NCBI GenBank assembly: GCA_964036295.1
Contig: OZ038462.1
Location: 29,201,759 to 29,265,758, forward strand
Origin: Plumapathes pennacea
Taxonomy: Eukaryota > Cnidaria > Anthozoa > Antipatharia > Myriopathidae
Direction of reading: 5' to 3'
Length of the DNA stretch: 64,000 nt
In this document: positions 20,966-33,585 of the stretch, one piece after another
How the letters are laid out: each line of letters begins with the position of its first letter
Numbering within the stretch: the first letter of the stretch is position 1
The notes under the pieces: generated by a model
Database searches by the model: none
Told to the model about the DNA's origin: nothing
What the model saw: only the letters and a program-made list of their open reading frames with translations
Translations under genes and position numbers: made by a program

Positions 20966-21638
20966 CAATGCTAATGCGTTCCGTGAACGTGCATGTAAAC
21001 AACATGGAAACAATAAAAAGCCACAGATGGAAATGGAAAGAGAAAATTAGGATCAATAAATCATCGCTGCGAGAAAGCTAGAAGCTCAAAAAGAAGATTG
21101 CCAAAAGTAACCGAGGTGCTGTTTGTATTTTAAAATGTGTTCAAAAACAGGCATTGCAAGATCAGACGTATTCAGAGATCAAAATCACAGAGCCAAGTAC
21201 AATGCGTTTTCTCTGTCAAGGGATATAGAAAACAATTCCGGTCCTTCAGTTGTTGATCCAAACAAAACGATCATCGGTTGGCTTCCTGGATGCACGGAAG
21301 CCATACTTTAAGAGCGATTTTGGCTTGCATTGTTTTTAAGCGTCGGCCCGGAAGACTTGAAAATAGCCGTACACAAATGCTTGATGTGTTACCAGCGGGA
21401 CCCCCGTAAAGTACGAAGGGTTGTGTTTTGCAAATGCTCGATTATAGATACCGCTTCAACCAATGTATCTGTGTTCTGAGCAATATTTGTGTGAAAGAAC
21501 ATCGAATAAGTAGTAGAAGACGTGTCGAAACTTGATAGAACTTGAACTTTTCCCTGCGGGCAGAGCGTCTCCCTTTGTCGGAAACTGCGGCTTTGTGTAA
21601 CGCGCGGCGTATACGAACAGTCGGCGTTTAACTTCGTT

Positions 21639-21944
21639 TTGCGTGCAGTAAAGGTTCTTTGTTTATTGTCTGAGGATACTGAATTACTAATAGGTTTGAG
21701 GCAAATATCACGCGAGATTAAGATACAAGATCTGTCAATGAAATGTCACGAGCATAACATCATAGAACGGGGAATCCCGAATCATCAGCTACTTAGCTTT
21801 CACTCACGCCGCTTTAACAAAAGCAGGAAAGACCGGCAGGCGATTACATCGAGAATATTTGTCACTGAATACCTCGAAGTCTTCAAAAGCTCAAGGTTGA
21901 TATCCGACTATCCAAGCCGTAATGTTCGCTCCACAAGCCCGTGA
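21639..21944 (+). CDS. Hypothetical 101-aa ORF, paralogous to the 20500-20965 region
   Basis: Not recognised. N-terminus MRAVKVLCLLSEDTELL aligns with MRVNLKVLCILL of the upstream ORF, and the C-terminal half is basic. The upstream copy now splits the corresponding parts over two frames, which points to decay of at least one copy. Confidence 0.25.
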   Translation: MRAVKVLCLLSEDTELLIGLRQISREIKIQDLSMKCHEHNIIERGIPNHQLLSFHSRRFNKSRKDRQAITSRIFVTEYLEVFKSSRLISDYPSRNVRSTSP

Positions 21945-21949
21945 TGCAC

Positions 21950-23270
21950 GCCTTTGTTGTCACGGTATTCAAACGTCTGCAGCTTCCGATAGAGATTAAT
22001 TTCGTATCGACCCAGAATTTTGCGTTAAAGCTTAATGCATAGCAGTCTTGAACATATTAGTGATCAGACTTGTACATGTAGGATGCGTAACGTCTGAGAT
22101 GGCTTTTTCATACGAAGTAATTTCATCATGGGAAGTGTCATGTTTTAATGTGCTACAGAGATAAGTCTAAAAGCTTTCAATTACAGCTACTTGAGCATGA
22201 TGCACACGCTGGGAAGATGAGATAAGGCTATTACGCTGTCTTACAGCTACTTAAGATGTCGGGTATTCCCCAGTCAATCCCATTACAAAATGACAACACA
22301 AAACATGTCAGCTTGAAAATTCACTCAACAAGGTTGCCAGGTTGTATAGCAAGCGTCACACAAGTACTGTCACGTGCACCGGAAAGCAAGTTCAAAATGC
22401 TCCCGGCAAAAACGATCACTCAAGGCAAAAGCAAATCACTCATTGAAAATATTATTCCGTATGAAACATCATACCCGGCATGAGTCGGGAGCTATGAAGG
22501 GTTGTTGCAAACGAAGAATATTCCTACGGGGCCTTTGATAATTGTTTTCTCTCAATTATTTATAATACACTTTTTCGTGAATATCTGTTTGACCAAAATT
22601 AGAAGAAAAGAGGGCAAGAAAAATAAAGGGAGCTCTTGGATCCGTCATGTGCAAAAACTGACTCGGCTATACTATCTTTTGCATATAAACGCACGACAAA
22701 AGTTCCTCTCCCGGGACCCCGCGTGTCTCTATTCATTGTACTAATGACGTCACAAGCGCACTGGCCACGGGCCTGTCTTGTTACTGTTATTGTGTTAGCG
22801 TCTTCACTAATCCCTTCGTTTTTCAGTTCTCTGTTTATTGTATTCTCGGTTTCATTCGCTCTTCGCTCCCGTCCCCTTTGTTGCCCAACACACGTGTTAG
22901 CTACCGACCCCAACTACATGTCTCCCTACCGAAAATGTTCCCTACACAAATACAAGCCCTGACACGGACCCCATTTTAGTGCTGCAGCATATAATCACGT
23001 ACTAACGCACATCATTTTAATTTATACTTCACTTCGCCACTCGATCACTCCCTTAACCTCATATAACTCATCCACCATTAATCTTAATAAAATAGCACAG
23101 GGGTCAAAATACCCGCGGCACAATTCAAACTACACTCTACAATTCACGTGGCCACGATTCGACTTCGTTTACAACTGCCTGTCGTATTGCAACCCAGTAT
23201 TTTACTTAGCGTTTAGATGCGTCGTTTGGATTCGGTCTCGAGCAATATATCTTGACAAATTTCGCAATTT
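21950..23270. other. No gene recognised
   Basis: Short frames at 22256-22483 and 22636-22962 are not recognised. The CT-rich 22800-22980 part contains TGACGTCA at 22745 and looks like a leader or repeat end rather than coding sequence. Confidence 0.4.
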
Positions 23271-23271
23271 A

Positions 23272-23462
23272 AAGGCCCGTTTACACATTTTTGATGCGAT
23301 TTTAATGCGATTGTAGTGGCGATTTTCGATGCGATTTCAAATCGCATGTGTAAACTACCTGCGATTCCATGGCGATTTCATGGCGATGTGCGCCGAGAAA
23401 TCGCCGCTGTTTCGAACCTGCTCAAATTTTTGATGCGACTTTCCCGGGGGGGGGGGGGGGGG
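23272..23462. repeat. GCGATTT-rich repeat ending in a G homopolymer
   Basis: GGCCCGTTTACAC is followed by many GCGATTT/GCGATTG units and TCGCATGTGTAAAC. The style matches MITE ends that begin with 'GTTTACAC' or 'GTGTTACAC' (compare 39997-40168). An uninterrupted G run sits at 23447-23462. Confidence 0.45.
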
Positions 23463-23483
23463 GTACTCCCATATATAAGCCAT

Positions 23484-23715
23484 ATAGGTATGAAGAAAAA
23501 CACAAAAGCGAAAAAAACTATTTGGACAGTTGAAGAGGAGGAGCTCATGATTAGCCGCTGGGGAGAGGCGGATAGCTTATTAAGACCGGTTCGGCAGACT
23601 ACAAGCGGCACGACAAAAGAGCCGCTGCAAGAGAAGAAATCAGGCAAGCCCTGCAGTCGCAATTTGGGACATTTTTACTATCCAAACTTTTCGCTGCTTT
23701 TGACGTTTTTGGCGG
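23484..23715 (+). pseudogene. Myb/SANT-like DNA-binding domain fragment
   Basis: Reads KAKKTIWTVEEEELMISRWG, then after a one-base shift near 23580 DYKRHDKRAAAREEIRQALQ. This is the pattern of Myb/SANT-like (MADF-type) domains found in Harbinger/PIF transposon proteins and derived host genes (W-T-xEEE-L start and basic RHDK..A middle). The frame break and lack of surrounding exons suggest a transposon-derived fragment. Confidence 0.45.
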
Positions 23716-23719
23716 CAAG

Positions 23720-25505
23720 CAACTAAAACAGCAACTTTTGTCGGAAGAGAAAGAAGGGACTGCGTTGCAGTCTACAAATGATTGCGAATGATTTGTACTC
23801 TGTTCCAGTCCTTCACTGTTGTACTGCACAACTAAATACACGCACATCTGACGCCATGCGTATTTTAACAAATCGCAAAGCAATATTTCTTACGTCGGTT
23901 GTATTGAAACTAATAGCAGAAACCAATCATCATAAACAAGAGCCAGTCCATCCCTATCAAAATACCTGTCCTTGTTGTTCCATTTAATTAGCTTTTAAAA
24001 TATTTTGAGAGTGGAAAAACCGGCTGGATTTCGGTGTGGAGTGGGCTTGGAGATAACAAATTGACATCTCCTTTCCCAGGCATGTCTAGGTCCATTAATA
24101 GAGGTGACATACGATAAACAAGAGATACTGCAACGAGGAGAACAACAATTGTGTTTATTAAGAAGTGCGTTTTTTTCTTTACAATATTTCCGCTATTCTC
24201 CAAGTAGTTTTGTTTCTTGACATAAAATTATAACCCTGGCTCTTCCGCTAAACTATTTTAGAGCATTACAAATAACCTGGATGTATTAAAACTTGAGATA
24301 TTATAGTTATCGAGACATGCAGTGTTTAATACAAATTCTCTAAACCTTTTAAGAAGAAAATGTATGAGTGACGTAGTGATAGTTCAATCATACTTCGTCT
24401 GAGCAAGTCAAAAGTCAAGTTCTCCATACTGTGTGATATATTTATAGCGTGAAACTGAAGGAGAAAATTCAAGTTGATAACGACGTTTACGTGAAAAATA
24501 AACTATTGCGGCCAAAGCGAAGCAAAGGGTTTATAATTTTATTACTTTATTTATAAATGTAATTGCCTGGCTTGTAAACGGGCCTACAAAAAAGTTTGTT
24601 CATTGTGAACCAAACTTTATGATGCAAGGCAATTAATTTCACTAAAATATTTTTCCCAGGTTTTTCCCACTTTATAGCTAAGATCTGGTAAAATATTTTA
24701 GTGACACTTGACTGTGTGATCCCTTCAACAGATTGTTCCATATTTTTCAACATTAAGAGTCCGTTCATACTTAGCTCGTTAAAATGGGATCGATCCGAGA
24801 TAAGTACCGATAGCGACCTGAGATCAACCATAGATTGACCCGAAATCGACCCGATATCAATCCGAAATCGATCCGAGATCGTATTTGGCGCGCGTTCACA
24901 CTCGAGAAAAAGTCGACTGTTCACATTCGGCTCGCATTTAGTTATAATTCCATGTATAGACGTAACTCGCCTTTCTACGAGTTTCTCAAAATAAAGCGCA
25001 ATCTTTTTACAAGCCTAAAACCTAGCCAAAAACCGCATTAAAAGCAAAATATTTTAACTTGATACAGTTTCAATAGCTTCTCCGACACTCTATTTTCTGC
25101 TCCTTCCAGTTTACAATGTAGACAAGAGACAATCCTAACGGTTCAAACTGGAAAAGAAAAGAAGAGAAATATTGTAAACGGCTTTTAATCGCAAGGAAAA
25201 GCAATTGTAATGGAATGTTGATTTAAAAATATCGAGAATTAAGAGATAAAGTGTTAGTTTTTACTGGCTTGAGAGGCAATATTGAGGCTTGGAAATTATA
25301 ATAACGTCCTATAAACAAAGCCAATAGTTGACTCAAATTGTTTTTAGTGCGTTCGTTTGTAAAAATAATCAACAGATTTTTTCAAAAAATGGAAGTGATC
25401 TTTGCAAATGGAGTTGCCAAGATAGCCTGGAAAAACGTACGAGATCCAACAACAGCTTTCAAATGGTAGATAAAAGGCTCAGCAACATAAAAAGTGTCGA
25501 ACGAC
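23720..25505. other. No gene recognised
   Basis: Includes a run of GATCGA/GATCCGA-type units (24784-24890: ATCGATCCGAGAT, ATCGACCCGATATC), probably a MITE. A 24340-24480 stretch is shared with 200-250 and 46516-46600. No tail exon for gene C was found here. Confidence 0.4.
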
Positions 25506-25510
25506 TAGCT

Positions 25511-25532
25511 TACCTGACGTAGCAAGCCTTTG
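25511..25532 (-). other. Candidate 22-nt mini-exon downstream of the gene C TM exon
   Basis: Bounded by TTATTTTTACAG and GTAAGC on the minus strand. Joined to the TM exon it reads R-YKGLLRQ and restores phase 0. It resembles in sequence (ATACAAR start) and position the 25-nt candidate in gene B at 36899-36875. Confidence 0.35.
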
Positions 25533-26151
25533 TATCTGTAAAAATAAAAGTATAATAAGAAAGAACGTTAGAGGAAAGACAACCGTTGCTTTTTGTGTTT
25601 GTTGTTCGGAACACTGGAGAAACGAAGTTCGAACTTGTTGCAAACGCTTTCTTTTTGTTAAGAATATCAAAATACAGGAAACATTTTTCATATGCTTTTG
25701 CCGAAAAATGAACAATAATTGTGAACAGCTCTTTTTTTTTCTCTGTCTCTCTTAGATTAAATATATATATCACAGCACAACAATGATTATCTTCCTAACA
25801 GGGCTTTAGTCGAGTAAACGTCGGAGACACTGCCAACAACCTCAACCTTTTTTGTTGAGAATGCGTGAGTCGCTCTTCCAAATATTTGGATGAGTCAAAC
25901 CAGTTTCTTTGTCTCAACAAATCGGTCATACGAGTCAGGGCTGCCCCGCATGTGCAGTGCGGTAAACTGCTGACTGTTTTCGTGTCCACTATGTTCTTTG
26001 AAACGAGGCTTGGTTACATAGGGCTCGCGCACGCTCAACGAAGAAATTCAAACTTGTTGGCAGAACCTTTTATTTTCCACGTTTCTAGTAAGGAAGATTC
26101 AGGGAGCCTCTGCTCGCAGGGTCAACAGTGGTGATTGAATCGTAACATCCC

Positions 26152-28602
26152 TCACCTGGTTTTTCTCTTCCGAGTTTTAATCCAGAGAACGACAATCAGA
26201 ATGCTGATCGTAACCAGTCCAGCGACAGCTACAACTGTACCGGTGATAACATCGTGCTGTTTTAGGGTGTGGTGGTTGACCATTAGCCTTTGAGAAGGGT
26301 CAGCTCCTAAGAGTAACATGTCCTTAGTTAGCATTGTGTGTACATGTACGTGTATGTAGATATTATATAGGGCTCATGGCCCGGTTTGAAAGCGGCTTTG
26401 CTGAAAGACCAACTTTCTTTCTTAACTTCCAACAGCTTAAAGCTTTTTTAGCTTAAAACTTGTCAAAGTCTCAATTCTGAACGAAAAAAAAAATAGTTTT
26501 TAAGGCTTAAAGATGACCAAAATTTCGGACCTAATCCAGCTGAAGCGTGCTTTGAACAACTAGTCGCAGGCATAGCGGAAGCTTCCGTAAGCGGACACTC
26601 ATGGGAAACCCGAGAAAAGAGTCCGTAACTGAAAATGTCCGCTTGCGAGAATTTGTAAATACAGAGTTTGACTGAGCTATAGTCACTTAGACGGGGTTTC
26701 GTAAAGACGTCCGTAAGTAGAGCCAAGTAAGTGGAGTCGATCTACCCAGAGATTTTCGACTGCATGCGTGTAAGTATAATTGCATTGCATGGTTCATATG
26801 TGTACGTCGACAACTACATGAATGTCTGGGTAATACTTTCTCTATTTATTTGTGCAAGTGCCGGGTATGTCAGCTTCTTACCGTTAGTAGGACGACTATC
26901 ATCCGCAGCAGTGAAATGCTTAGATCCTGGGAAACTATGAGCCACATTTCCAATGGTACTAGTCGTGGTTTTACTGCTTCTCTCGATGCTGGGATCTAGT
27001 GCAATATCAACAGGAGGTACATCTTCAGATCTGCTGGGACCGAGAACGGCTGCTTGCGCGTCAAGTGTGGGAACCAACGTAGACGTCTGTGTGTTTGAAG
27101 TAGGGATTGGACTTTTCTCATGCACAGAGTGAAGCTCACTTGTAGTAACCCTAAACGGACTCTCTGTAGTCTCTCGAGTAGCGTCCACATCGCCTGTATT
27201 GTAACTGTTGTTTTGCGGTGTTGTCGTTGAGTCGGTCATCGGAGTGTGATGGTCAGCGGCGGTGGAATCAGGCATTTTATCTGTCTTCTGTGCTTGCGGG
27301 CTCGTCTTTGCTTCAGTTGTAGGAACACGGGTGCTTGTTGCTCTGGTAGTTGGTCTGGTCGTGGTTCTTACGGTCGTGGTTCTTATAGTAGGGATTTTCT
27401 TCTTCCAAGCAGCTTCACAGTTTTTCTCACCTGGCTGACACGTTTCTATTAAAAATGTAAGAGAGGGCAGCTTCATAGAAGTGCTATGATAAAATTTCAA
27501 AGGTTCGCTGATTGTCTATTCCGACTAAACATTAGGATCCTAAAAACAAACAGACGGTATGTTGAATATTAGGCCAACAGTCTATCAATGTTATAGAATT
27601 TGTACCTAAAACAGGTTGCTGCATGAACCACAAGGAGGAATTAAAGGAGAAAAATGACAAACCACAGGTTCGTTGGATCTTTACCTCACAACAGTTGCGA
27701 TGTTAGAGCGAATAAAGGACAGATTCAAAGAAGGAAGGAAGAATGAAATGTAAATTAAAGGGAAAAGAAGATGGGTGGATGGGTGTATGGATCAGTGGAA
27801 GTTAGGATTACTGGATGGAGAAGAAGGGAAAGGAAAGGAAGAAGGATGGTATGGGAAAACCAGACAAGAAAGGAAGGGAATAGAAGGAGGGGAAGTTGTG
27901 GAGGGACAGTAAGAAAGCAAAAGAAAGCAAGAAACAAAGTTTCATCCGTCCATCCAGGTGAAAGTTACTTCGTAACCCTCAATAATTTGGCGACTCGTCT
28001 CAGGAAGCAATGGATGCTAGTCCGTTTGAGAACTAGATTTAATTTGCGTTGGTGTGGAGATAAAACGTAACCTATGATTTATCAATTCAAGGTTGATGTG
28101 GATACGAGAGGTTTGAAGCTCACGTTTCGAGCGTTAGCCCTTCGTCGGAGTGGTTCGTAGGAAGAATAGTTGACACTAAACAAGATTGTAGTACCTTTCA
28201 CTTGCTCACAAATGAATCCCCTTCCCAAAGCATCGCGCATGTCATTAAACAGCCCTTCCTTGTTTTCTGGCCAGTGCTTAGCCATCACAGCAATGTGCAA
28301 ACGTCCTCGGTCACCGTTTGGCTCGGTTGGCTGCCAAGGCCAACAACCAGTGTAGTTACAGTCGGCCCGCAGAGGCACCCCGCTCTCCCACCACCACGTG
28401 CCGCGTACTTCCTGCAAACCGATGTGCCACTCGTCCATCAGCGTCGTTCGGTTTTTGATCTGCTTAAGCATAAATTGCCATTCTTCTCTTGTTTCGAGGG
28501 AGACAAGGTACGCCCCTTCATTTTGGCATGTCGTCTTGGCAGTCCTCCAGTACGCTGGTCTTGGATGGAACGTGTAGCAGGAACAGTTTGCAATGACGTT
28601 TG
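26152..28602 (-). CDS. Gene C: C-type lectin membrane receptor, EPN-type, no signalling tail found
   Basis: Exons 28602-28195 (CTLD, 136 codons), 27445-26882 (stalk, 188 codons), 26306-26156 (TM). Introns 5' of the TM exon are phase 1; a first exon was not identified. The CTLD starts NCSCYTFH and has YLVSLET, EEWQF, WHIGL, WWWESG, the complete mannose-type calcium motif EPN (WQPTEPNGDRG), GLFND in place of WND, and FICE. The stalk begins CQPGEKNCEAAWKKK and is rich in Thr, Ser and Pro (TTTVRTTTRPTTRATSTR), a mucin-like, probably O-glycosylated spacer. TM is VITGTVVAVAGLVTISILIV, followed by WIKTRKRKTR. Read through the donor, the frame stops at once (TGA at 26152-26154), giving a short basic tail. 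Splicing instead to 25532 would continue it, but no ITIM exon was found. Confidence 0.75.
28080..28165 (-). repeat. Penelope-type 3' end fragment
   Basis: On the minus strand it reads CCGACGAAGGGCTAACGCTC followed by GAAACGTGAGC. This resembles the CTGAAGATGAC...GTCGAAACGTCAG signature at the 3' end of the Penelope-like element (13793-13830). It lies within the gene C intron, about 30 nt from the CTLD exon donor. Confidence 0.35.
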
Positions 28603-28659
28603 CTGTATAGAAAGAGGACATTTGTCGGTGATTGATGATATTTTTTGGCGCATCATAAC

Positions 28660-30297
28660 AGGGTGCAAACCTGTTATTTAACAGTCTTTTTGAAGACTAC
28701 TCTATACACCCAGACTATAGACGGACAGTCTTTTACAGTTTCATCGTTCACTTATTTTTATGATGCAAGATTACGAGCTTGTTTAACGTGGTATCACGAT
28801 TCATGGTCGAATCTCTCTACATCGGTGGCCACACTGGGTCATTATTTCATGGTCATCGTGGGGTTGTGTTATAAAGGGGTCCTCTCAACCACTTTCCGCA
28901 TCAAAATCGTCGATACGCCATTTGCAGGGCCCTCAAAAATTGAAAGCAAATTGCAATCCAGTGGCGCCCGACTCGTTTGAGAAGAAGATTTAGTGTCACT
29001 TGGCCTAAAAGTGTTATTTGCCATCGATTAAGACGTTGTTTAAGAACCAGCCATTTTAAAAATGTTTTTCACACAATGCAATAAAAACATCGGATTTATG
29101 CATCTTGGCTGAGAGGGTTGGAAAAGAGATTGATGTGGCGTGAGTCCATTTGAGTCATAATACAGCTCTCGCCCGCTTGAGTGCCTGCTTTTGGTCAGTT
29201 CTTAGAACGCCCACACAGTCCAATTACCCACAAACTACGAGCGACATTTGCAAGTTGGCAAACATTTTTTTCAGCTGTTGTGGGACGACCATTGGGATCA
29301 GTTTGGAATATCTGAAATTAGTTCAATATTGCTACAGTGTGTTTTTGGTCGTAGTTCACCGCCTCACGCAGGTGTTGTTAATTGGCATCTTGTTGTTTAA
29401 TATTTATATATAGGTCGAGTGCAATCGTGACCGGATGTTTTAAACAGAAAGCAGTGACAATATCATTGGAAATTGAAGGGAGCTGTTTGTAAAATGGTGC
29501 ACGCACAAGTAATCATTGACGTATTTCTTCTTTAGAACTGGCCGTTTGTGCTTCACAAACTGAAAGTTTCACAAAAAAAAAACAAAAACAAAAAAACAAA
29601 AAAAACGAATGTTTTGCCTAACTTTAGAAACAATCTACAATCTTGGACAAAATGTCGAGGCACCACACTGGTTCTACTGTTCCATTGTTTCTGACGTTTT
29701 AATCTAGTTTTGTCCAATTTTGTAACAGCAAGTCATAGCTACTGAGTTACACTGAAAACACGACAACACTTATGAACAGTGCTGCGTTGGGATGTATTTA
29801 CTTAAAACTTTCATTTGAATGGTCACGGCCTTTGGTTTTATTCGGGTTTCTGGTGCTTTCTGCGTTTAGTCAGCAAATTTATCATTCACATCGATCAACT
29901 CTCTGGTGTAGGGAGCAGAATCAGAATAGATCACAAAAAAAAACACAATTATTAGTGCATTCTCTTTCTCTGGTGACATGTTAGGCACTATTCTACTCAT
30001 CTACGCGTGTTATCTTCTAATAGCAACACTTTTCATAAACACCCTCAGTGACTATTTCAGAGTGATGTACGTCTTGCACGTCGCCGATGCATGACACTGT
30101 CAACGACATTACTGCCTTCGGCCGCCTATAACTTGGTGAAAACCTCAAAACGTCTCACTTTTCGCCTTCTGCATCGCGCGTTTTGGTGAGGAGTTTAGGA
30201 AAACAACCTTTGAGCAATTTCTTGACGCTTTAACTGCCAAAGACGAACATCAAGTCCAGCACTGTCAAATACAAGACCTGCACAGCCGACCACTCAA
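28660..30297. other. No gene recognised
   Basis: No supported coding sequence; the missing first exon of gene C could lie here. A 29745-29830 segment resembles one unit of the minisatellite at 30820-31385. An A-rich run interrupted by C occupies 29573-29608. Confidence 0.4.
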
Positions 30298-30552
30298 ATG
30301 AAAGCCCCAAGTACGTTGATAATAATAGTGCTTACACTATTGTTAGGAATGACGAAACAAGATACTACTAATGATCGGGATTCCTACCTCTCGTTTGTCC
30401 AGGACTTGAAAATACAACTGTTGATCCAGCGGCCAGAAGACTCAAAACAAATATCAGGGCTAAGTCATCCATACTCCCCAACTATCGAGAAACGTGTTTG
30501 GTGCGTTCAAGTGCAAGACTGGCGGAATGGGTTCGTAGTATTCTTTGTTCAG
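30298..30552 (+). CDS. Hypothetical secreted protein, first exon
   Basis: ATG followed by a strong signal peptide (MKAPSTLIIIVLTLLLGMTK, cleavage plausible after about residue 20), then a polar segment with RPEDSKQISG and VWCVQVQDWRNG. A possible donor lies at TTTGTTCAG|GTAACG (30552/30553). No domain is recognised and no following exon was found; it may be chance. Confidence 0.3.
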
Positions 30553-30582
30553 GTAACGCATCACTTACACACTAAACCTTGA

Positions 30583-31830
30583 CCCTTGTGTTCCACACTC
30601 CGATGCTCAAGTGATTTGGGACGTGCTAAGTGTGTATACAGCAAACCGATGTTTGAGTGAGTGCATTTAAAACTAGTGAAAGAAATGACGAGCACGTGCA
30701 GTGTCATGTCTAATGCATCTTCTCTCGGTTTTTACTCAGGCCATGTTTCTAAGCGAAAATTTAATCTAGAAATGCAAAATTTATGAACACTACCACATTC
30801 GATTGCAGCCATCGAGAACTTTCTTTTGAGTGGTCACTCCTTTAGGTTTCATTATTTTGACAGTTCATGGGTTGGAAGTGAACACTGCAATTAGGTTGTA
30901 CTCATTGAGAGCTTTCATTTGAGTGTTCACGTTCAGAAGTTGGATATGATAACACTGCTGTTAGAATGTACTCATTTAAAGTTTCATTTGAGTGGTCACA
31001 CCCTTACGTTTCATTTGACAGTTCTAAAGTTGGAAGTGAACGCTACTATTTTGTTGTACCCATTGAGGGCTTTCATTCGAGAGGTCATGCCTAGTTCACG
31101 TTTCATTTGCCAGTCCAGAAGTTGGAAGTGAACACCGCTGTTGGAATGTACTCATTGAGAGCTTGCATTTAGTGATCACACCTAGTTTACGTTTCATCTG
31201 TCACGACAGTTCAGGAGTTGGAAGTGAACACCGCTGTTAGAATGTACTCACTGACAGCTTGCCTTTGAGTGGGCACACCTAGTTCACGTTTCATTTGTCA
31301 CGACAGTCCAGAAGTTGGAAGTGAACACTGTTATTGGATTTTAACTACACTGTACGTTTTGCCAGTTCAGGAGTTGGAAGTTTTTATGGCTGAGTCCAAT
31401 TCACCGTTGGCAGGGAAAGGGTAAAAAATATCCATCGCAATATAGAGTCGCATTCTGCATCTGAAAGCAAATGGGCTGTCTTTTTAACTCAAGAAAGATG
31501 TAAGTAACACTATTAAACCTTGTTAGACCCTTTGTGCACCACACTCTGATGCTCAAGTGATTTACAACGTGCTAAATGTGTATACAGCATACCAGTGTAG
31601 GAATGAGTGCAATGAAAACTGAAAAATATGCCGAAGAGCACGCACAGCCACACCTTTCAAGCGGCACTCAAAATTTATCTTAGAAAGCAAAGTTACATGT
31701 CTTGCATCTCCTCCCGGCTGTCTGATTGCCATGTTTCTAAGCGAAAATTGAACCTAGATATGCAAAACATATTAACAATACCACAATAGTTTGCAGTCAT
31801 CGAGATTTGAGTGGTCTACACGCCAAGCCT
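30583..31830. repeat. Diverged tandem duplication flanking a minisatellite
   Basis: 30583-30815 and 31515-31830 share long blocks (GATGCTCAAGTGATTT, CGTGCTAA.TGTGTATACAGC, GCCATGTTTCTAAGCGAAAA). The offset is about 930 bp, and the two copies enclose the repeat array 30820-31385. Confidence 0.6.
30820..31385. repeat. Minisatellite, six to seven units of about 70-100 bp
   Basis: The unit contains TCATTTGAGTGGTCACACC, TTCACGTTTCATTTG, CAGTCCAGAAGTTGGAAGTG and GAATGTACTCATTGAGAG. Units differ in length by internal deletions. No coding function is apparent. Confidence 0.75.
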
Positions 31831-32469
31831 AAAATATTAGCAAACCTCAAAGTGAACAAACAAGAACGCCAACGCACACGTAAGATGATGAAGCAGTCAA
31901 GCATATTAATAATCAAACTGTTGAATTAAATCAGAAATAACAAGAAACGTGACATGCGGTGCCATCTAGTGTAGATAAGAAAGTCGGAAATGGACGTGGT
32001 CTGTAATGCTCGGGCTGTCGTGCTGCGCCTAGTTGCTTTTGATATACGTATCGGAGATAGCAACAGCACAGCAAAGAAGCAGAGAGAGGGAGATAGAGCT
32101 GAATAAATTAAAGAGACAGAAAGAAAGATGGAAAGCGGAAAGAAGTTGTTGACAGGCACAAACACTGAAATGTGTGTTTCCAATTTTCACATACCCATAA
32201 GTGAGGTATGTGAAAATTGCGGACCTGCTTTTATTGTGCACGGCTGGCTGCTTCGTCAAAGCACGTAGCAAATAGTGATACACCTAGTCATCTGAACATG
32301 CGTGTCGTCTGCCTGCAGAAATAGAACCAAAGTCAACCAACAGATACAAGATATAGTCAAGAGATTCATTATAATAGAACACGGCGAATCATTCATACTT
32401 TCATTAACTTGGTGCCCGGTTGGTTGTGATGGATTCTATTTTAAAGACTCGTTAATGGAGAAGGATGTA

Positions 32470-33050
32470 TAATGAACAGAAACAGAATATAGATATAAAA
32501 GAACATTTGAAAAGACAAGTGGTAACACTTGCAGCAGTCAAGGGGAGTCTTGTAGTTGGTTTACTGGTCGATGGAATAGCTGCATTAGTCGCAGGTTGTG
32601 TATATTTTATCGTTGGAATTGTCTTCACCAAAGCTGCTTCACAGTTATCTTTGTTTGGCTCACAATACACTTCACGTCTCGCACGTCTCAGAGATTATTC
32701 CTAACTTTGTCCGTCCACTGTTTTTGTTCCAATTCTTTGCCATCGCAGCAATGTGCAGACTGTTCCTCTATCGCCGTTGGGTTCAGGTGTCTGCCGAGGC
32801 CAACAGCCGACGTTCTCTCACTCTTGGGCGGGCTGCAACACTATTCCACTTTGCCACCACCACGTTCCTTGCTTCTCCATCAAGCCGATGTGCCGTTCGT
32901 GATTCATTGTGGTGCGGTTTTGGATAAACTGCCATGATTCTTTCCTTGTTTCCACTGACACTAAGTCTGCGCCTATCTCTCTGCACGTTTTTCTGGCGTC
33001 GCTCTAGTACGCACGCATAACAGGAGCAGTTCGGTCTTGTCACAGCTGTA
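32470..33050 (-). pseudogene. Gene F: disrupted CTLD with attached stalk fragment
   Basis: Minus-strand fragments show NCSCY, IGADLVSVET-like, HIGL, WWWQSG-like and TPEPNGDRG-like segments in different frames, so several frameshifts have broken the lectin domain. The stalk start CEPNKDNCEAALVKTIPTI follows within about 60 nt, without the intron of several hundred bases seen in the other genes. The stalk is most like gene C (GEKNCEAAWKKKIPTI). The short gap implies an internal deletion rather than a processed copy, since no poly-A or complete cDNA structure is seen. Confidence 0.7.
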
Positions 33051-33115
33051 CGGCGCAATTTTTTTCAATTTCGTTACAATTCACAAGTTTCTCTCAAGAA
33101 CTTTGTTTACTCACT

Positions 33116-33585
33116 AATAACATGCATACAATAATTTCTGCATTCTGACTGGCTGAGCGCACGTCAATTTATCCCAAACAGTGCAAAAATGTGTAATTAA
33201 CAGTGCAGAAATGTGAAATTAAGAGTGCAGAAATTTGAAATTAAAAATTGCCCGACAGCTGGCGCGCGTATTTGCGAAGCCAAACAAAACAAAGGGGCGT
33301 TTTTTCTTTCCTCAGGACAATTCCGATTCTGTTTGCGAGAAAACAAAGTTCTTGAGAGACACTTATGAATTGTAACGAAATTGAAAAAAATTGCGCGACG
33401 TAAATTATTGTATGCATGTTATTAACAAGTAATCACATGATTTCTCGTGCAATATAAATAAGCACTCGTAATTTTTCAAAGACCACAAATTGCACATTTC
33501 TGCACTGTTAATTTCACATTTTTGCACTGTTTGGGATAAATTGACGTGCGCTCAGCCAATCAGAATGCAGAAATTATTGTATGCA

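Noticed and set aside
28202..28681. Plus-strand 159-aa frame
   Set aside because: Antisense of the gene C CTLD exon.
32598..32937. Plus-strand frames over the F region
   Set aside because: Antisense of the decayed CTLD; lectin features are on the minus strand only.
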